From the NCBI GenBank assembly GCA_947380915.1, contig CANCSY010000079.1:1-12026 (forward strand): a stretch of DNA of 12,026 nt, in the 5' to 3' direction. The notes under the pieces are model-generated. The model had not been told where the DNA came from, did no database searches, and worked only from the letters and a program-made list of their open reading frames with translations. This document shows positions 1 through 6,657 of this stretch, piece after piece (position 1 is the first letter of the stretch; each line of letters starts with the position of its first letter). This DNA comes from Beijerinckiaceae bacterium. Its GTDB lineage: Bacteria > Pseudomonadota > Alphaproteobacteria > Rhizobiales > Beijerinckiaceae. The position numbers and the translations under genes are program-made.

Positions 1-515
1 ACGGCGAGACGGTGCTGCACGATTCCTGGGCCATCGCAGACTATCTCGATGCGCATTATGCGGATCGGCCCGCGCTGATGGATGGGCCGCAGGGCAGGGC
101 GCTGGCCAATTTCGCCCGGCATTTCTCGCAAGCCGTCTTCGCGCCCATCGCCTTCAAGGCTGTCATCCTCGATATCTACAACGTGATCGACGAAGGCGAC
201 CGGCCCTATTTCCGTCAGAGCCGCGAGGCGCGGGTGGGCAAGACGCTGGAGGCTTTCGCCATCAGTGAGGATGAGGCGCGCGCCCAGATGCGGCCAGCGC
301 TCGCGCCTTTGCGCGCGCTATTGCAGGAGCAACCTTTCGTGAATGGCGATGCGCCCGCTTTCGCCGATTACTGCCTGTTCGGCGGCTTCATGTGGGTGCG
401 CGGCGTCTCGTCCAAGAAGATACTCGCCGAGGCTGATCCGGTTCATGCCTGGCGCGAGCGCATGCTGGACCTGTTCGACGGGCTGGGGCGCAAGGCGCCT
501 TGCGTCGGCGCCTGA
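1..515 (+). CDS. Glutathione S-transferase family protein, 3' part (beta-etherase LigE-like)
   Basis: The reading frame is already open at the left edge, so the N-terminal thioredoxin-like domain is mostly outside the window. The first visible residues, GETVLHDSWAIADYLD, match the end of a GST N-terminal domain, where the conserved D-S before a helix contacts the glutathione gamma-glutamyl group. About 150 residues of all-helical C-terminal domain follow, ending at a TGA at 513-515. The motifs RPYFRQSREARVGKTLE and FADYCLFGGFMW resemble the GST subgroup that includes LigE-type beta-aryl-ether-cleaving enzymes. That subgroup assignment comes from memory of the family, and the substrate cannot be told from this half. 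The gene is convergent with the downstream ThDP enzyme and shares a terminator with it. The internal GTG at position 12 is not the real start. Confidence 0.85.
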   Translation, partial: GETVLHDSWAIADYLDAHYADRPALMDGPQGRALANFARHFSQAVFAPIAFKAVILDIYNVIDEGDRPYFRQSREARVGKTLEAFAISEDEARAQMRPALAPLRALLQEQPFVNGDAPAFADYCLFGGFMWVRGVSSKKILAEADPVHAWRERMLDLFDGLGRKAPCVGA

Positions 516-545
516 ACCCCATCTGATCATCCACCCCGCAAAAAT

Positions 546-577
546 AAGGAGCGCCCCTCGCGGAGCGCTCCTTTTTT
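546..577. terminator. Bidirectional rho-independent terminator between convergent genes
   Basis: A perfect 9-bp stem (AAGGAGCGC, 546-554, with GCGCTCCTT, 565-573) encloses a 10-nt loop. It is followed by a T-run on the plus strand (572-577) and preceded by an A-rich stretch (541-547) that becomes a U-run on the minus strand. It lies 30 bp after the GST stop and 12 bp after the ThDP-enzyme stop, so it can serve both genes. Confidence 0.85.
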
Positions 578-589
578 CTTGCGCCGTGA

Positions 590-2347
590 TCAGCGGTGGC
601 GGGTCACCGTGTCGATGAGCGCGGGCTTGCCGGACTTCACCACCTCGATGGCGCGCAGCAGGGCGGCGCGCACATCCTTGGGGTCCTCGAAAGGGCCTTC
701 GGCATAGACGCCCATGGAGCGGGCGAGGCCCGCGAAGTCGGGCTCGGGGCCGAAGAGATCCATGCCGATATGGGCCTTTGTCTCGTCGGTGCCGCGCTGG
801 CGCGCCATGCGGATCTGGTGCTCCCAGTCGTTGTAATAGGCGCGGTTGTTGTACATGACGATGAGCATGGGGATCTCGTATTTCGCCGCGACCCACAGGG
901 CGCCCGCGTCGAACATGAGATCGCCATCGGGCTGGAGATCGACGACGAGACGACCCGCCTTCTTGTGGGCCAGCGCGACGCCCATGGACATGCCGATCTG
1001 GGTCGAGGTGCCCAGCTCCACGCCGGGGTGCCGATAGGGCTTGTCGAAGTCCCAGAGCTTGCGCACGCCCTGCTTGAGCGTGTTGGCGGTGAGCACCCAG
1101 TCTTCATCCTTGATGACGTCCCACACTTCCATGGCGAGGCGGCCGGTGGTCATGGGGGCGGCGTCCCAATCCTTGCGCGCCTCCTCCTGCCACCTGGCCC
1201 AGGTCTCGTCGTGACGCTTGCCGATGCGCGCCTTGCGCTCCGCGATCTTCGCCTGCAAGGCGGGGTCTGCGGCGATGCGCTCCTGCAGCACCTCGATCAG
1301 CACGGGAACGCCCAGCGACGTGTCGCCCAGGGCCCGCACGGAGCAGGGCTGCATGCGGCAATAATCCATGGCCCATTTGCTGATATTGACTTCGGCGAAG
1401 CCCATTTCCATCCAGTCGGCGTCAGCCTTCACGATGGGCGTGACCTCGCGCCGGGTCTTGTCGAGTTCGTGGGTCGCCTTCTCGAAATCCTTGATGTCGA
1501 GGCCCAGCACGCAATCGACTTCGCGCAGCGCCTCCTTGTCGAGGCTCATGCAGAGCGGATGCTTGTTGGGGAAGTTGAGGGCGTTGTTGATGTCCCACAC
1601 GCCAGCGCCAATGGTCTCGGCCAGCATCACGAGATTTTCGAAGCCACCTTCGCGGCGGCCCATATATTCGGGCAGCAGCAACGGAAAGTCCGCAGCGCAG
1701 AGACGCTCGGCGATCTGGCCGATGGCCTGGGGGTCCGGCATCATGGGCGATGGCGTCGCCACCGCGTTGACGGGCGGCAGCTTGATCTCCTTGGTGATCG
1801 GCGCCTCCTGCAGGGCGGCGTCGTAGCACATGTAGACCGGGCCCAGCGGCTGGGTCGTCATGATGGAATAGGCGCGGGCGAAGGATTCCGGCACGCCGTC
1901 GATGGAGGTGGGCTGGTAATCCCACTTCACATAATCGCGAATGGCGTTGCCCTGAACGAGGGCGGTGTGGGTCCAGTCGATATGCGGGCGGCGCTTGCCC
2001 TCGTCCATGGGGCCGGTGGCGCCCATGATGAAGATCGGCACGCGGTCCATATAGGCGTAATAGATGGCCATGGTGGCGTGCAGCATGCCCACGAGATTGT
2101 GAAGGATGACCGCCATGGGCTTGCCGGAGGCCTTGGCGTAGCCATGGGCGATCTGCACCGCGATTTCTTCATGGTTGCAGAGCATCATCGGCGGATCGTT
2201 CTTGCCGTAATTGATGATGGAATCATGCAGCCCGCGGAAGCTCGCGCCCGGGTTCATGGTGATATATTCGAAGCCGTAGCGCTGGATCAGGTCGACGATG
2301 ATGTCGGATTGCCAGCCGCGATATTTGTCTTCGGTGCGATTGCTCAT
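590..2347 (-). CDS. Thiamine-diphosphate-dependent enzyme (IlvB/benzoylformate decarboxylase superfamily)
   Basis: This 585-residue protein has the usual length and three-domain layout of acetolactate synthase-like ThDP enzymes. The N-terminal pyrimidine-binding domain carries NPGASF (32-37) and NHEEIAVQIAHGYAKASGKP, with the cofactor-activating Glu at about residue 60. A central domain spans about 195-360. The C-terminal pyrophosphate-binding domain has PDGD (473-476), 24 residues before the NN pair (500-501), the classic Mg/ThDP motif. The first glycine of the usual GDG is a proline here. No FAD or quinone-type tail is evident. The family decarboxylates 2-keto acids or ligates aldehydes, but this branch is uncharacterised as far as I can tell, so no substrate is assigned. 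The ATG at 2347 is supported by GGAGGA about 5 nt upstream. The gene lies 86 bp downstream of the copper chaperone and probably has its own promoter. Confidence 0.93.
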   Translation of the reverse strand: MSNRTEDKYRGWQSDIIVDLIQRYGFEYITMNPGASFRGLHDSIINYGKNDPPMMLCNHEEIAVQIAHGYAKASGKPMAVILHNLVGMLHATMAIYYAYMDRVPIFIMGATGPMDEGKRRPHIDWTHTALVQGNAIRDYVKWDYQPTSIDGVPESFARAYSIMTTQPLGPVYMCYDAALQEAPITKEIKLPPVNAVATPSPMMPDPQAIGQIAERLCAADFPLLLPEYMGRREGGFENLVMLAETIGAGVWDINNALNFPNKHPLCMSLDKEALREVDCVLGLDIKDFEKATHELDKTRREVTPIVKADADWMEMGFAEVNISKWAMDYCRMQPCSVRALGDTSLGVPVLIEVLQERIAADPALQAKIAERKARIGKRHDETWARWQEEARKDWDAAPMTTGRLAMEVWDVIKDEDWVLTANTLKQGVRKLWDFDKPYRHPGVELGTSTQIGMSMGVALAHKKAGRLVVDLQPDGDLMFDAGALWVAAKYEIPMLIVMYNNRAYYNDWEHQIRMARQRGTDETKAHIGMDLFGPEPDFAGLARSMGVYAEGPFEDPKDVRAALLRAIEVVKSGKPALIDTVTRHR

Positions 2348-2400
2348 CAGTTCCTCCGGGCGACGCGGAATCGGCGATGGCGTTTCCTGCGGCTTGCCCG

Positions 2401-2429
2401 ATGATAACTGGCGCGCGCCTGCGCCTCAA
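2401..2429 (-). promoter_or_regulatory. Candidate sigma70-type promoter of the ThDP-enzyme gene
   Basis: On the minus strand TTGAGG (2424-2429) is followed by a 17-bp spacer and TATCAT (2401-2406), matching the -35 and -10 consensus at 4 of 6 and 5 of 6 positions. The inferred start of transcription near 2394 leaves a leader of about 47 nt before the ATG. It lies between the PCu(A)C stop and the ThDP gene, so that gene could be transcribed independently of the MarR gene. Confidence 0.55.
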
Positions 2430-2433
2430 CCGT

Positions 2434-2931
2434 TCAGTGGTGATGTTGGTGCATGGCGCCGGCTGCTGGGGGCGTGGATGCGCCCAGACCCTGCACGACA
2501 AACTCGACCTCGGCCTTGCCGCCCTTGGCGAAGTCAAGCTGCGCTTTGAAGCGCTCGCCCTCCTTGAGGCCGCGCTTCAGGCCAACCAGCATCAGGTGGT
2601 AGCCGCCCGGCTTCAACTCCATGGTGGCGCCGGGCTTCACTTCGAGGCCGCCAGCCAGCTCGCGCATCTTCATCACGCCATTGTCCATGCTCATCTCGTG
2701 GACCTCAATGCGCGCGGCGATCTCGGTGGAGCCGCCGATCAGCCTGTCCGCCTCCGCGCCACGGTTGGTCAGCGCCAGATAGCCAGCGCCCACGGGAGCG
2801 GCGGCAGGGGTGGCGCGTGACCAGGGCTGCGAAATCACCATGGACGCGGGCGCCGCCTGCTGGGCGCGGAGCGGATGGCTTTGGGCCAGCAGGGCGATGG
2901 TCACGGCGGTCAGACGGCTTGCAAAGCGCAT
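2434..2931 (-). CDS. Periplasmic PCu(A)C-type copper chaperone
   Basis: The 165-residue product begins with a signal peptide (basic MRFASR, a hydrophobic stretch to about residue 17, possible cleavage after LRA or QQA near 23-26). It is followed by a PCu(A)C beta-barrel domain. The copper ligands are visible as H78, M89, H112 and M114: H, ten residues, M, 22 by my count, then HxM. They lie in HEMSMDNGVMKM and GGYHLML. The C-terminus ends in a short His/Met tail (MHQHHH), which may add a second copper site. These proteins deliver Cu(I) to the CuA centre of cytochrome oxidase or to other periplasmic acceptors. The ATG at 2931 is chosen over more distal in-frame starts because it begins exactly at the signal peptide; the ribosome site (AAGAG) is weak. 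It sits 22 bp after the MarR gene, so the two are probably co-transcribed. No Sco, PcoB or oxidase gene is adjacent. Confidence 0.92.
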   Translation of the reverse strand: MRFASRLTAVTIALLAQSHPLRAQQAAPASMVISQPWSRATPAAAPVGAGYLALTNRGAEADRLIGGSTEIAARIEVHEMSMDNGVMKMRELAGGLEVKPGATMELKPGGYHLMLVGLKRGLKEGERFKAQLDFAKGGKAEVEFVVQGLGASTPPAAGAMHQHHH

Positions 2932-2953
2932 GGCGGGTGTCTCTTGAACGGGA

Positions 2954-3571
2954 TCAGGGCCGCGAGGGTCGCTGCGGGCGTGCGGGCGCGCGCGCTGGCT
3001 CGCCCCTGGCGAGCCGGGCGAGTTCGCGGGTGGAGGGGACGCGCAAGCGCTCGTTGACGGCGCCCTCCTCATAGGTGGCGAGGTTCTGGATCATCATGTG
3101 CAGACCCCGGCGCATGACGGCGACTTCCTCGGGACTCAGCCCTTCGACGGCAAGCCCATTGATCTCTTCGGCCAACGGCACCAGCTTGTCCCGCATGGCC
3201 CGTCCGTCGTCGGTGAGAAAGACATAGATGTTCTTGCGATTGTCCGGCCGACGCTGGCGGGTGACATAGCCCAGCTTTTCCATGGCATGGATGGCGGCGA
3301 AGGCGGTGGGCTCCATCACGCCCGCCAGTTCGCTCAACTCGCGCTGGGTCAGGCCCTCGCGCACCCACAATATGCGCAGGAAGGTCCAGTGGCCCGAAGC
3401 CACCCCATGCTCTGCCAGGCGCATCTGAAGACAACGGCTCAGGCCCCGGCGGGCGTCGCGCACCAGATGGGCCAGACGGTCATCGGGCACAGCCGCATGC
3501 CAGTCCAGAATCGCCTGGGTCACGCCGGGGCGGGCTGGCTCCTTGCGGGGATGATGGGGCGCATCGCTCAT
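2954..3571 (-). CDS. MarR-family transcriptional regulator
   Basis: A 205-residue protein with a winged helix-turn-helix at about 62-125. The helix-turn-helix is in LTQRELSELAGVMEPTAFAA and the wing in RRPDNRKNIYVFLTDDG, with the conserved D-x-R and DDG of MarR proteins. It is longer than a typical MarR (about 150) because of a roughly 30-residue N-terminal extension and an Arg/Pro-rich tail after about 185. MarR dimers bind palindromes near their own promoters and release DNA on binding small, often aromatic, ligands. The effector is unknown here. The ATG at 3571 is preceded by AAGG and, further up, GGGAGAGG. It is the first gene of a likely MarR/PCu(A)C unit; I saw no clear operator palindrome in the roughly 100 bp upstream. 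Confidence 0.92.
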   Translation of the reverse strand: MSDAPHHPRKEPARPGVTQAILDWHAAVPDDRLAHLVRDARRGLSRCLQMRLAEHGVASGHWTFLRILWVREGLTQRELSELAGVMEPTAFAAIHAMEKLGYVTRQRRPDNRKNIYVFLTDDGRAMRDKLVPLAEEINGLAVEGLSPEEVAVMRRGLHMMIQNLATYEEGAVNERLRVPSTRELARLARGEPARAPARPQRPSRP

Positions 3572-3676
3572 ATGGCCTTATACCTCTCCCGTCCGCAATG
3601 TGCGACCAGAAAAGCCCGGCGTGAGCACGACTTCCATGACGCCGTCTCCGAAGCGCTCAAGAAGGCGAAAAACGGA

Positions 3677-3700
3677 AAAACCGGGAACAGCCCCGGTTTT
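3677..3700 (-). terminator. Rho-independent terminator of tRNA-Pro
   Basis: A 9-bp perfect inverted repeat (AAAACCGGG at 3677-3685, CCCGGTTTT at 3692-3700) with a 6-nt loop. On the minus strand it is followed by a T-rich stretch (TTTTTCCGTTTTT). It lies 25 bp past the tRNA-Pro 3' end and upstream of the MarR gene. Confidence 0.85.
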
Positions 3701-3724
3701 CAGCGTCGTTTCTCTGGATTTGAT

Positions 3725-3801
3725 TGGTCGGAGTGATAGGATTCGAACCTACGACCCCCTCGTCCCGAACGAGGTGCGCTACCAGACTGCGCTACACTCC
3801 G
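3725..3801 (-). tRNA. tRNA-Pro (anticodon CGG)
   Basis: A 77-nt cloverleaf on the minus strand. The acceptor stem CGGAGTG pairs with CACTCCG, followed by discriminator A and an encoded CCA (3725-3727). The anticodon stem CCTCG/CGAGG carries the loop TTCGGGA, giving anticodon CGG (plus-strand 3765-3767). The T-arm contains GGTTCGAATCC. The minor-codon proline isoacceptor CGG is expected in a GC-rich genome that uses CCG heavily. Confidence 0.97.
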
Positions 3802-3832
3802 ACACCCGCGCATCGCTGCCCGGACCGCCGGA

Positions 3833-3861
3833 CTTATAGACGCGCCTGCCGGGGGTAGCAA
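3833..3861 (-). promoter_or_regulatory. Promoter of tRNA-Pro
   Basis: Minus-strand TTGCTA (3856-3861), a 17-bp spacer, then TATAAG (3833-3838). The predicted start near 3826 gives a leader of about 25 nt before the mature 5' end at 3801, an ordinary layout for a monocistronic tRNA. Confidence 0.7.
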
Positions 3862-3996
3862 GGGGCGGGAAGGGCCTATGGGCCGATTTGACGCCCTGCG
3901 CGCCCCTATTCCCCCAAAAGCCGGGGAAAGGCGGGCCAAGCTTTTTCTTGCCCCCCGGTGTTCATCCCCGCAAACGGGAAAACTCACGCTGGGCAG

Positions 3997-4025
3997 TTGC
4001 AGCATGGCGGGCGCCCCTTTATGGT
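3997..4025 (+). promoter_or_regulatory. Candidate promoter of tRNA-Gln
   Basis: TTGCAG (3997-4002), a 17-bp spacer and TATGGT (4020-4025) lie about 40 bp upstream of the mature tRNA-Gln 5' end. The boxes match the consensus only partly, but spacing and position fit. Confidence 0.5.
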
Positions 4026-4064
4026 CCGCCAGCCTGCAAGGGCTGCGCGACGCAGGTCGCGCGT

Positions 4065-4139
4065 TGGGGCGTCGCCAAGCGGTAAGGCAGTGGATTTTGA
4101 TTCCACCATGCGGAGGTTCGAATCCTCCCGCCCCAGCCA
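4065..4139 (+). tRNA. tRNA-Gln (anticodon TTG)
   Basis: A 75-nt cloverleaf. The acceptor stem TGGGGCG pairs with CGCCCCA, then discriminator G and an encoded CCA (4137-4139). The anticodon stem GTGGA/TCCAC encloses TTTTGAT, giving anticodon TTG at 4097-4099. The T-arm contains GGTTCGAATCC. No clear hairpin terminator follows. Low-GC, gene-poor sequence begins right after the 3' end. Confidence 0.97.
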
Positions 4140-4513
4140 ACGTGTTTTGGCTCCAGAAAGATAAATGATTTCAATGGATTGAGGGTTGAGTTTTTCGCTC
4201 TGGCACCCAGCGTCACTCCAACGTGGATTCCTGATGTTGATGGATTGTATCCACACCTTGCCGACCTGACAATCAGCTAAGGAATCAGTCGATCCCTCCA
4301 AGCGCCACCTACTGGTATGTGCCGCATGCGGTGTCGGCAGTAGGTTAGGGATTGCTGCGACGCTGAAGAGCCGTCTGTGGGATGCTGACGCCGATCATGT
4401 TGATCGATGGTTGAAACGCGCTCCCACCCCTAGCAAGCCCTGTTGACATCGGTGACCTTGCCTCCGGGAAAACGTCTTCCAAGGTTGAATGTGTATCATC
4501 AGATCAGGAGGGT
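4140..4513. other. Gene-poor stretch after tRNA-Gln
   Basis: About 370 bp with no ORF I can support on either strand, and visibly less GC-rich than the neighbouring operons. I see no intact integrase, no convincing copy of the tRNA 3' end and no strong hairpin. A short plus-strand reading at about 4295-4345 gives SATYWYVPHAVSAVG before a stop. It faintly recalls the TYxYL tail of some tyrosine recombinases, but is too short to call. The position directly 3' of a tRNA and the shifted composition fit, without proving, an old insertion. Confidence 0.4.
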
Positions 4514-5095
4514 ATGGATGCCGAAATTATATTAGCGTCTACCGGCGAAGATCGTGATCAAAACTGGCTTGTTACCCCGCGCTGGTGGACGCTACCCGAA
4601 ACACCCGTGTTAGACACCGTTCTTTCGCTGATCAGATGGTCCTCGGTGGATGGTCATAAGGGCTTCTCGAGGCGACATGGTTTTCCGGCTCGGCCCGAAA
4701 AGATTCTAACCGACGAGACCCCGGGCACGCCCAGAGCCTTGCGTCATCCCGATATTACGGCCGCAATGGCCGATTACATGCGGCTTCAAACAGTCGGCTA
4801 TATCGTGATACACCGGGGCGCAAGCCCCAGCGCGGCAGGCTATTGCGCGAGGGCTACCCGGCTCTCCAGACCCGGCGCCCGGGCGCGCAACTCCGGGATG
4901 ATGAGATCCTCGAATACCCCTTTGCAGGCGTTGCCGACGAGCCGCGCAGGCCCGCTGCCGCGCTCCGACATCCAGACCAGATTGACGCAGCGCACGGGCG
5001 TGGAGGAGGGGAAGGGGACAAGCCTGACATCCCCGCTCGTCGCTCCCGCCGCAAAGACGCAGAGCGGTGTGGAGACGGCCCAGCCGAGTCCCTGA
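4514..5095 (+). CDS. Unrecognised ORF, probably a truncated gene fused to antisense LysR sequence
   Basis: I do not recognise this 193-codon ORF. Its first 105 or so codons (to about 4830) read like a soluble protein, with WLVTPRWWTLPETPVLD and ALRHPDITAAMADYM. They use codons rare in the neighbouring genes (ATA, TTA, CTA, AGA, ACA), which hints at foreign or decaying DNA. From about 4840 on, the frame lies antisense to the 3' end of the LysR gene and looks like shadow sequence (Arg/Ser/Pro-rich), so the natural C-terminus has probably been lost. An AGGAGG is present but sits only 2 nt from the ATG, too close for efficient initiation. It may be a dead fragment rather than an expressed gene. 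Confidence 0.3.
   Translation: MDAEIILASTGEDRDQNWLVTPRWWTLPETPVLDTVLSLIRWSSVDGHKGFSRRHGFPARPEKILTDETPGTPRALRHPDITAAMADYMRLQTVGYIVIHRGASPSAAGYCARATRLSRPGARARNSGMMRSSNTPLQALPTSRAGPLPRSDIQTRLTQRTGVEEGKGTSLTSPLVAPAAKTQSGVETAQPSP
4815..4828 (-). terminator. Small GC hairpin downstream of the LysR gene
   Basis: GGGGC (4815-4819) and GCCCC (4824-4828) pair around a 4-nt loop, 11 bp past the LysR stop on the minus strand. There is no U-run after it, so it is at best a weak terminator or 3'-end stabiliser. Confidence 0.25.
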
Positions 5096-5796
5096 CGCAC
5101 CCGGTCGATGATGGCGAATGAGGAGTCGAACTCCAGCGTGCCATGCGGCTCTATGCCGAAGCGCGAGAACTGGTGATCGATGATCTTCGACAGGCGCCGC
5201 TTGCGCCCGAAGCGAACGAATTCGAGGCGCTCCGCCAGTTAGGCTACGCCCTGCCAGTCCTGCGGCGCGTCTTGCGAATTGGGCAGCACCAGCAGCAGGG
5301 GTTCGGTGAGCAGAGGCAGCATCTCGGCGCCGTCGATCCCGTCCGGCTGTTCGGTGGTCACGATCATGTCGAAGGCGCCGTCGCGCAACTCGGGCATGAG
5401 GGGATGAGTTGTGCCGCTAGTGATGGAGAGGGAGCCAACACGCGTCTTGATGCGCGCGACAAGATGGGGCAGCAACGCCACGGCGATGGATTCCACAAGT
5501 CCGACATGCAGCTCGGGAATGTCCCGTTCCCGGTAGCGGGCGACGCCAGCGCGGATGTCGTCGAATTCGCCGAATAGCTTGCGCGCGCGCTGGCGCATGT
5601 AATGGCCCGCAGGCGTCACCTGTTGCGGGCGCACGGAGCGGTCGACGAGCTGCACGCCCAGTTCCCGCTCGATCTTGGCGAGATGCTGGGAGACGGCCGC
5701 TTGCGTTAGATTGAGCTTGCGGCCAGCGGAGGTGAGGCCGCCGGTGTCGCAGACCGCAAGAAAGATTTCGAGGCCGCGCAGGTCAATGGGGTTCAT
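4840..5796 (-). pseudogene. LysR-family regulator interrupted by one in-frame stop
   Basis: The frame encodes a full-length LysR protein (318 codons) except that codon 186 is TAA (minus strand, 5239-5241). Before it lie the helix-turn-helix (LTSAGRKLNLTQAAVSQHLAKIE, about 20-42, then ELGVQLVDRS) and the first half of the effector domain, ending DAPQDWQGVA. After the stop, with no shift of frame, the second half continues: LAERLEFVRF, EPHGTLEFDSSFAIIDRV and QGLGWAVSTPLC are typical LysR C-terminal motifs. It ends at a TAG at 4840. The ATG at 5796 is preferred over a TTG 9 nt upstream because GAGG precedes it. The gene is 54 bp downstream of, and in line with, the hydrolase operon, not divergent as LysR genes usually are. 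A nonsense mutation is the simplest reading; a sequencing error or readthrough cannot be excluded. A 185-residue truncated product would keep the DNA-binding domain. Confidence 0.85.
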
Positions 5797-5850
5797 GTGC
5801 CTCAAGCCGGGACGCGGGCGTGAGGCCCGCGTCCATCTTCAACGCAAGTC

Positions 5851-6645
5851 CTATGCCGAGCTGACCAATTTGAGGTGGGCGGGGTCCGCAGGCGCTTTGC
5901 CCTTGGGCAGATTGGGGAAGAGATCATCAGCAAGGGTGGCGATCCAGGCCAGGATCTCCGCTGTAGGGACGACGTCTGCATATTTTGCATGCATGTCGCA
6001 CAGATTGATCGCATGGCTCGCCTGGGAGCGATCAAAGCAACCCTCTTCCGCCACAGCAACGCGATAGTTCATGCTGAACGCGTCGATGACGGTGGCGCGC
6101 ACGCAGCCCGAGGTCGTGGTGCCTGTCACGATCACGCTGTCGGCGCCAAGCAGGGTCAGATAGGCCGCAAGGTTCGAGCCGAAGAAGCCAGAGGGCTTCT
6201 GCTTGTAGACCACGATATCCTGCGGTTGGGGCGCGATCTCCGCCACGATTTCATTGGCGTCGAGGTTCTGGGTGGGTCGTGGCAGGGATTCGCCTGTGCG
6301 CGTGTTCTTCCAGGCCCAACTGCCGACATCCCAACCATCGGGCCGGTTCTGGCCCGTGGTGTAGATGACCGGCATTTTCTTCGCCCGGAAGGCCTGCGCC
6401 AGCGTATCGATTGCCTCTACGGCGTCCCAGCTCTCCGCCCCGCACGAATTGCTCCAGCGTTTGATTGAGTCCAGGATCGGTTCGCGCTTGTCGCCGGCGA
6501 AGCCATAGCTCACATCGATGACCAGCAGGGCCGGGCGCTTGCCAAACCCGGCCTTGGCGCCGAAGCCGGAGGTTGCGAAAACCTGTTTGTCTCGTTCGGT
6601 CAGAAAGGCGTCCCAGATGCGGCCGCCCGTTTTGCCATGATTCAT
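5851..6645 (-). CDS. Isochorismatase-like cysteine amidohydrolase, copy 1 (N-carbamoylsarcosine amidase/maleamate amidase type)
   Basis: A 264-residue cytoplasmic alpha/beta hydrolase of the isochorismatase-like superfamily. The Asp-Lys-Cys triad is visible: D44 in ALLVIDVSYGF, K148 in VVYKQKPSGFFGS and the nucleophile C181 in TGTTTSGCVRATVIDAFS. The K-to-C spacing (33) equals that of Arthrobacter N-carbamoylsarcosine amidase as I recall it. The N-terminus IWDAFLTERDK and the SHAINLCDMHAKYADV block are typical of that branch, which also holds maleamate amidohydrolases (NicF). The expected reaction is hydrolysis of a C-N amide or carbamoyl bond, releasing ammonia. The exact substrate is not decided by sequence. 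It follows copy 2 by 10 bp and its ribosome site overlaps the preceding stop, so the two are translationally linked. By eye it shares about two-thirds of residues with copy 2, diverging most in the 66-130 segment and at the C-terminus. Confidence 0.93.
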   Translation of the reverse strand: MNHGKTGGRIWDAFLTERDKQVFATSGFGAKAGFGKRPALLVIDVSYGFAGDKREPILDSIKRWSNSCGAESWDAVEAIDTLAQAFRAKKMPVIYTTGQNRPDGWDVGSWAWKNTRTGESLPRPTQNLDANEIVAEIAPQPQDIVVYKQKPSGFFGSNLAAYLTLLGADSVIVTGTTTSGCVRATVIDAFSMNYRVAVAEEGCFDRSQASHAINLCDMHAKYADVVPTAEILAWIATLADDLFPNLPKGKAPADPAHLKLVSSA

Positions 6646-6650
6646 GGGAG

Positions 6651-6657
6651 CCTCCTC
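6651..6657 (-). promoter_or_regulatory. Ribosome binding site overlapping the upstream stop codon
   Basis: On the minus strand GAGGAGG (6651-6657) shares two bases with the TGA of the preceding hydrolase (6656-6658) and ends 5 nt before the ATG at 6645. This arrangement favours reinitiation by ribosomes finishing copy 2 and so coordinated synthesis of the two paralogues. Confidence 0.75.

Noticed and set aside
596..2404. A 602-codon open frame on the plus strand across the ThDP-enzyme gene
   Set aside because: It is antisense to a gene with complete family motifs. Its product is rich in His, Gly, Ala and Asp with no domain, the usual result of GC-biased third positions on the opposite strand.
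3878..4168. Plus-strand open frames overlapping tRNA-Gln
   Set aside because: They run through the promoter and the tRNA gene itself and have no protein-like composition.
4295..4345. Possible C-terminal tail of a tyrosine recombinase (SATYWYV) next to tRNA-Gln
   Set aside because: Only a few residues match, there is no catalytic Arg/His context upstream in frame, and chance is a sufficient explanation.
4424..4439. Partial resemblance (about 12 of 16 bases) to the tRNA-Gln 3' end, as a possible attachment-site copy
   Set aside because: It is too short, C-rich and imperfect, and no integrase gene is present.
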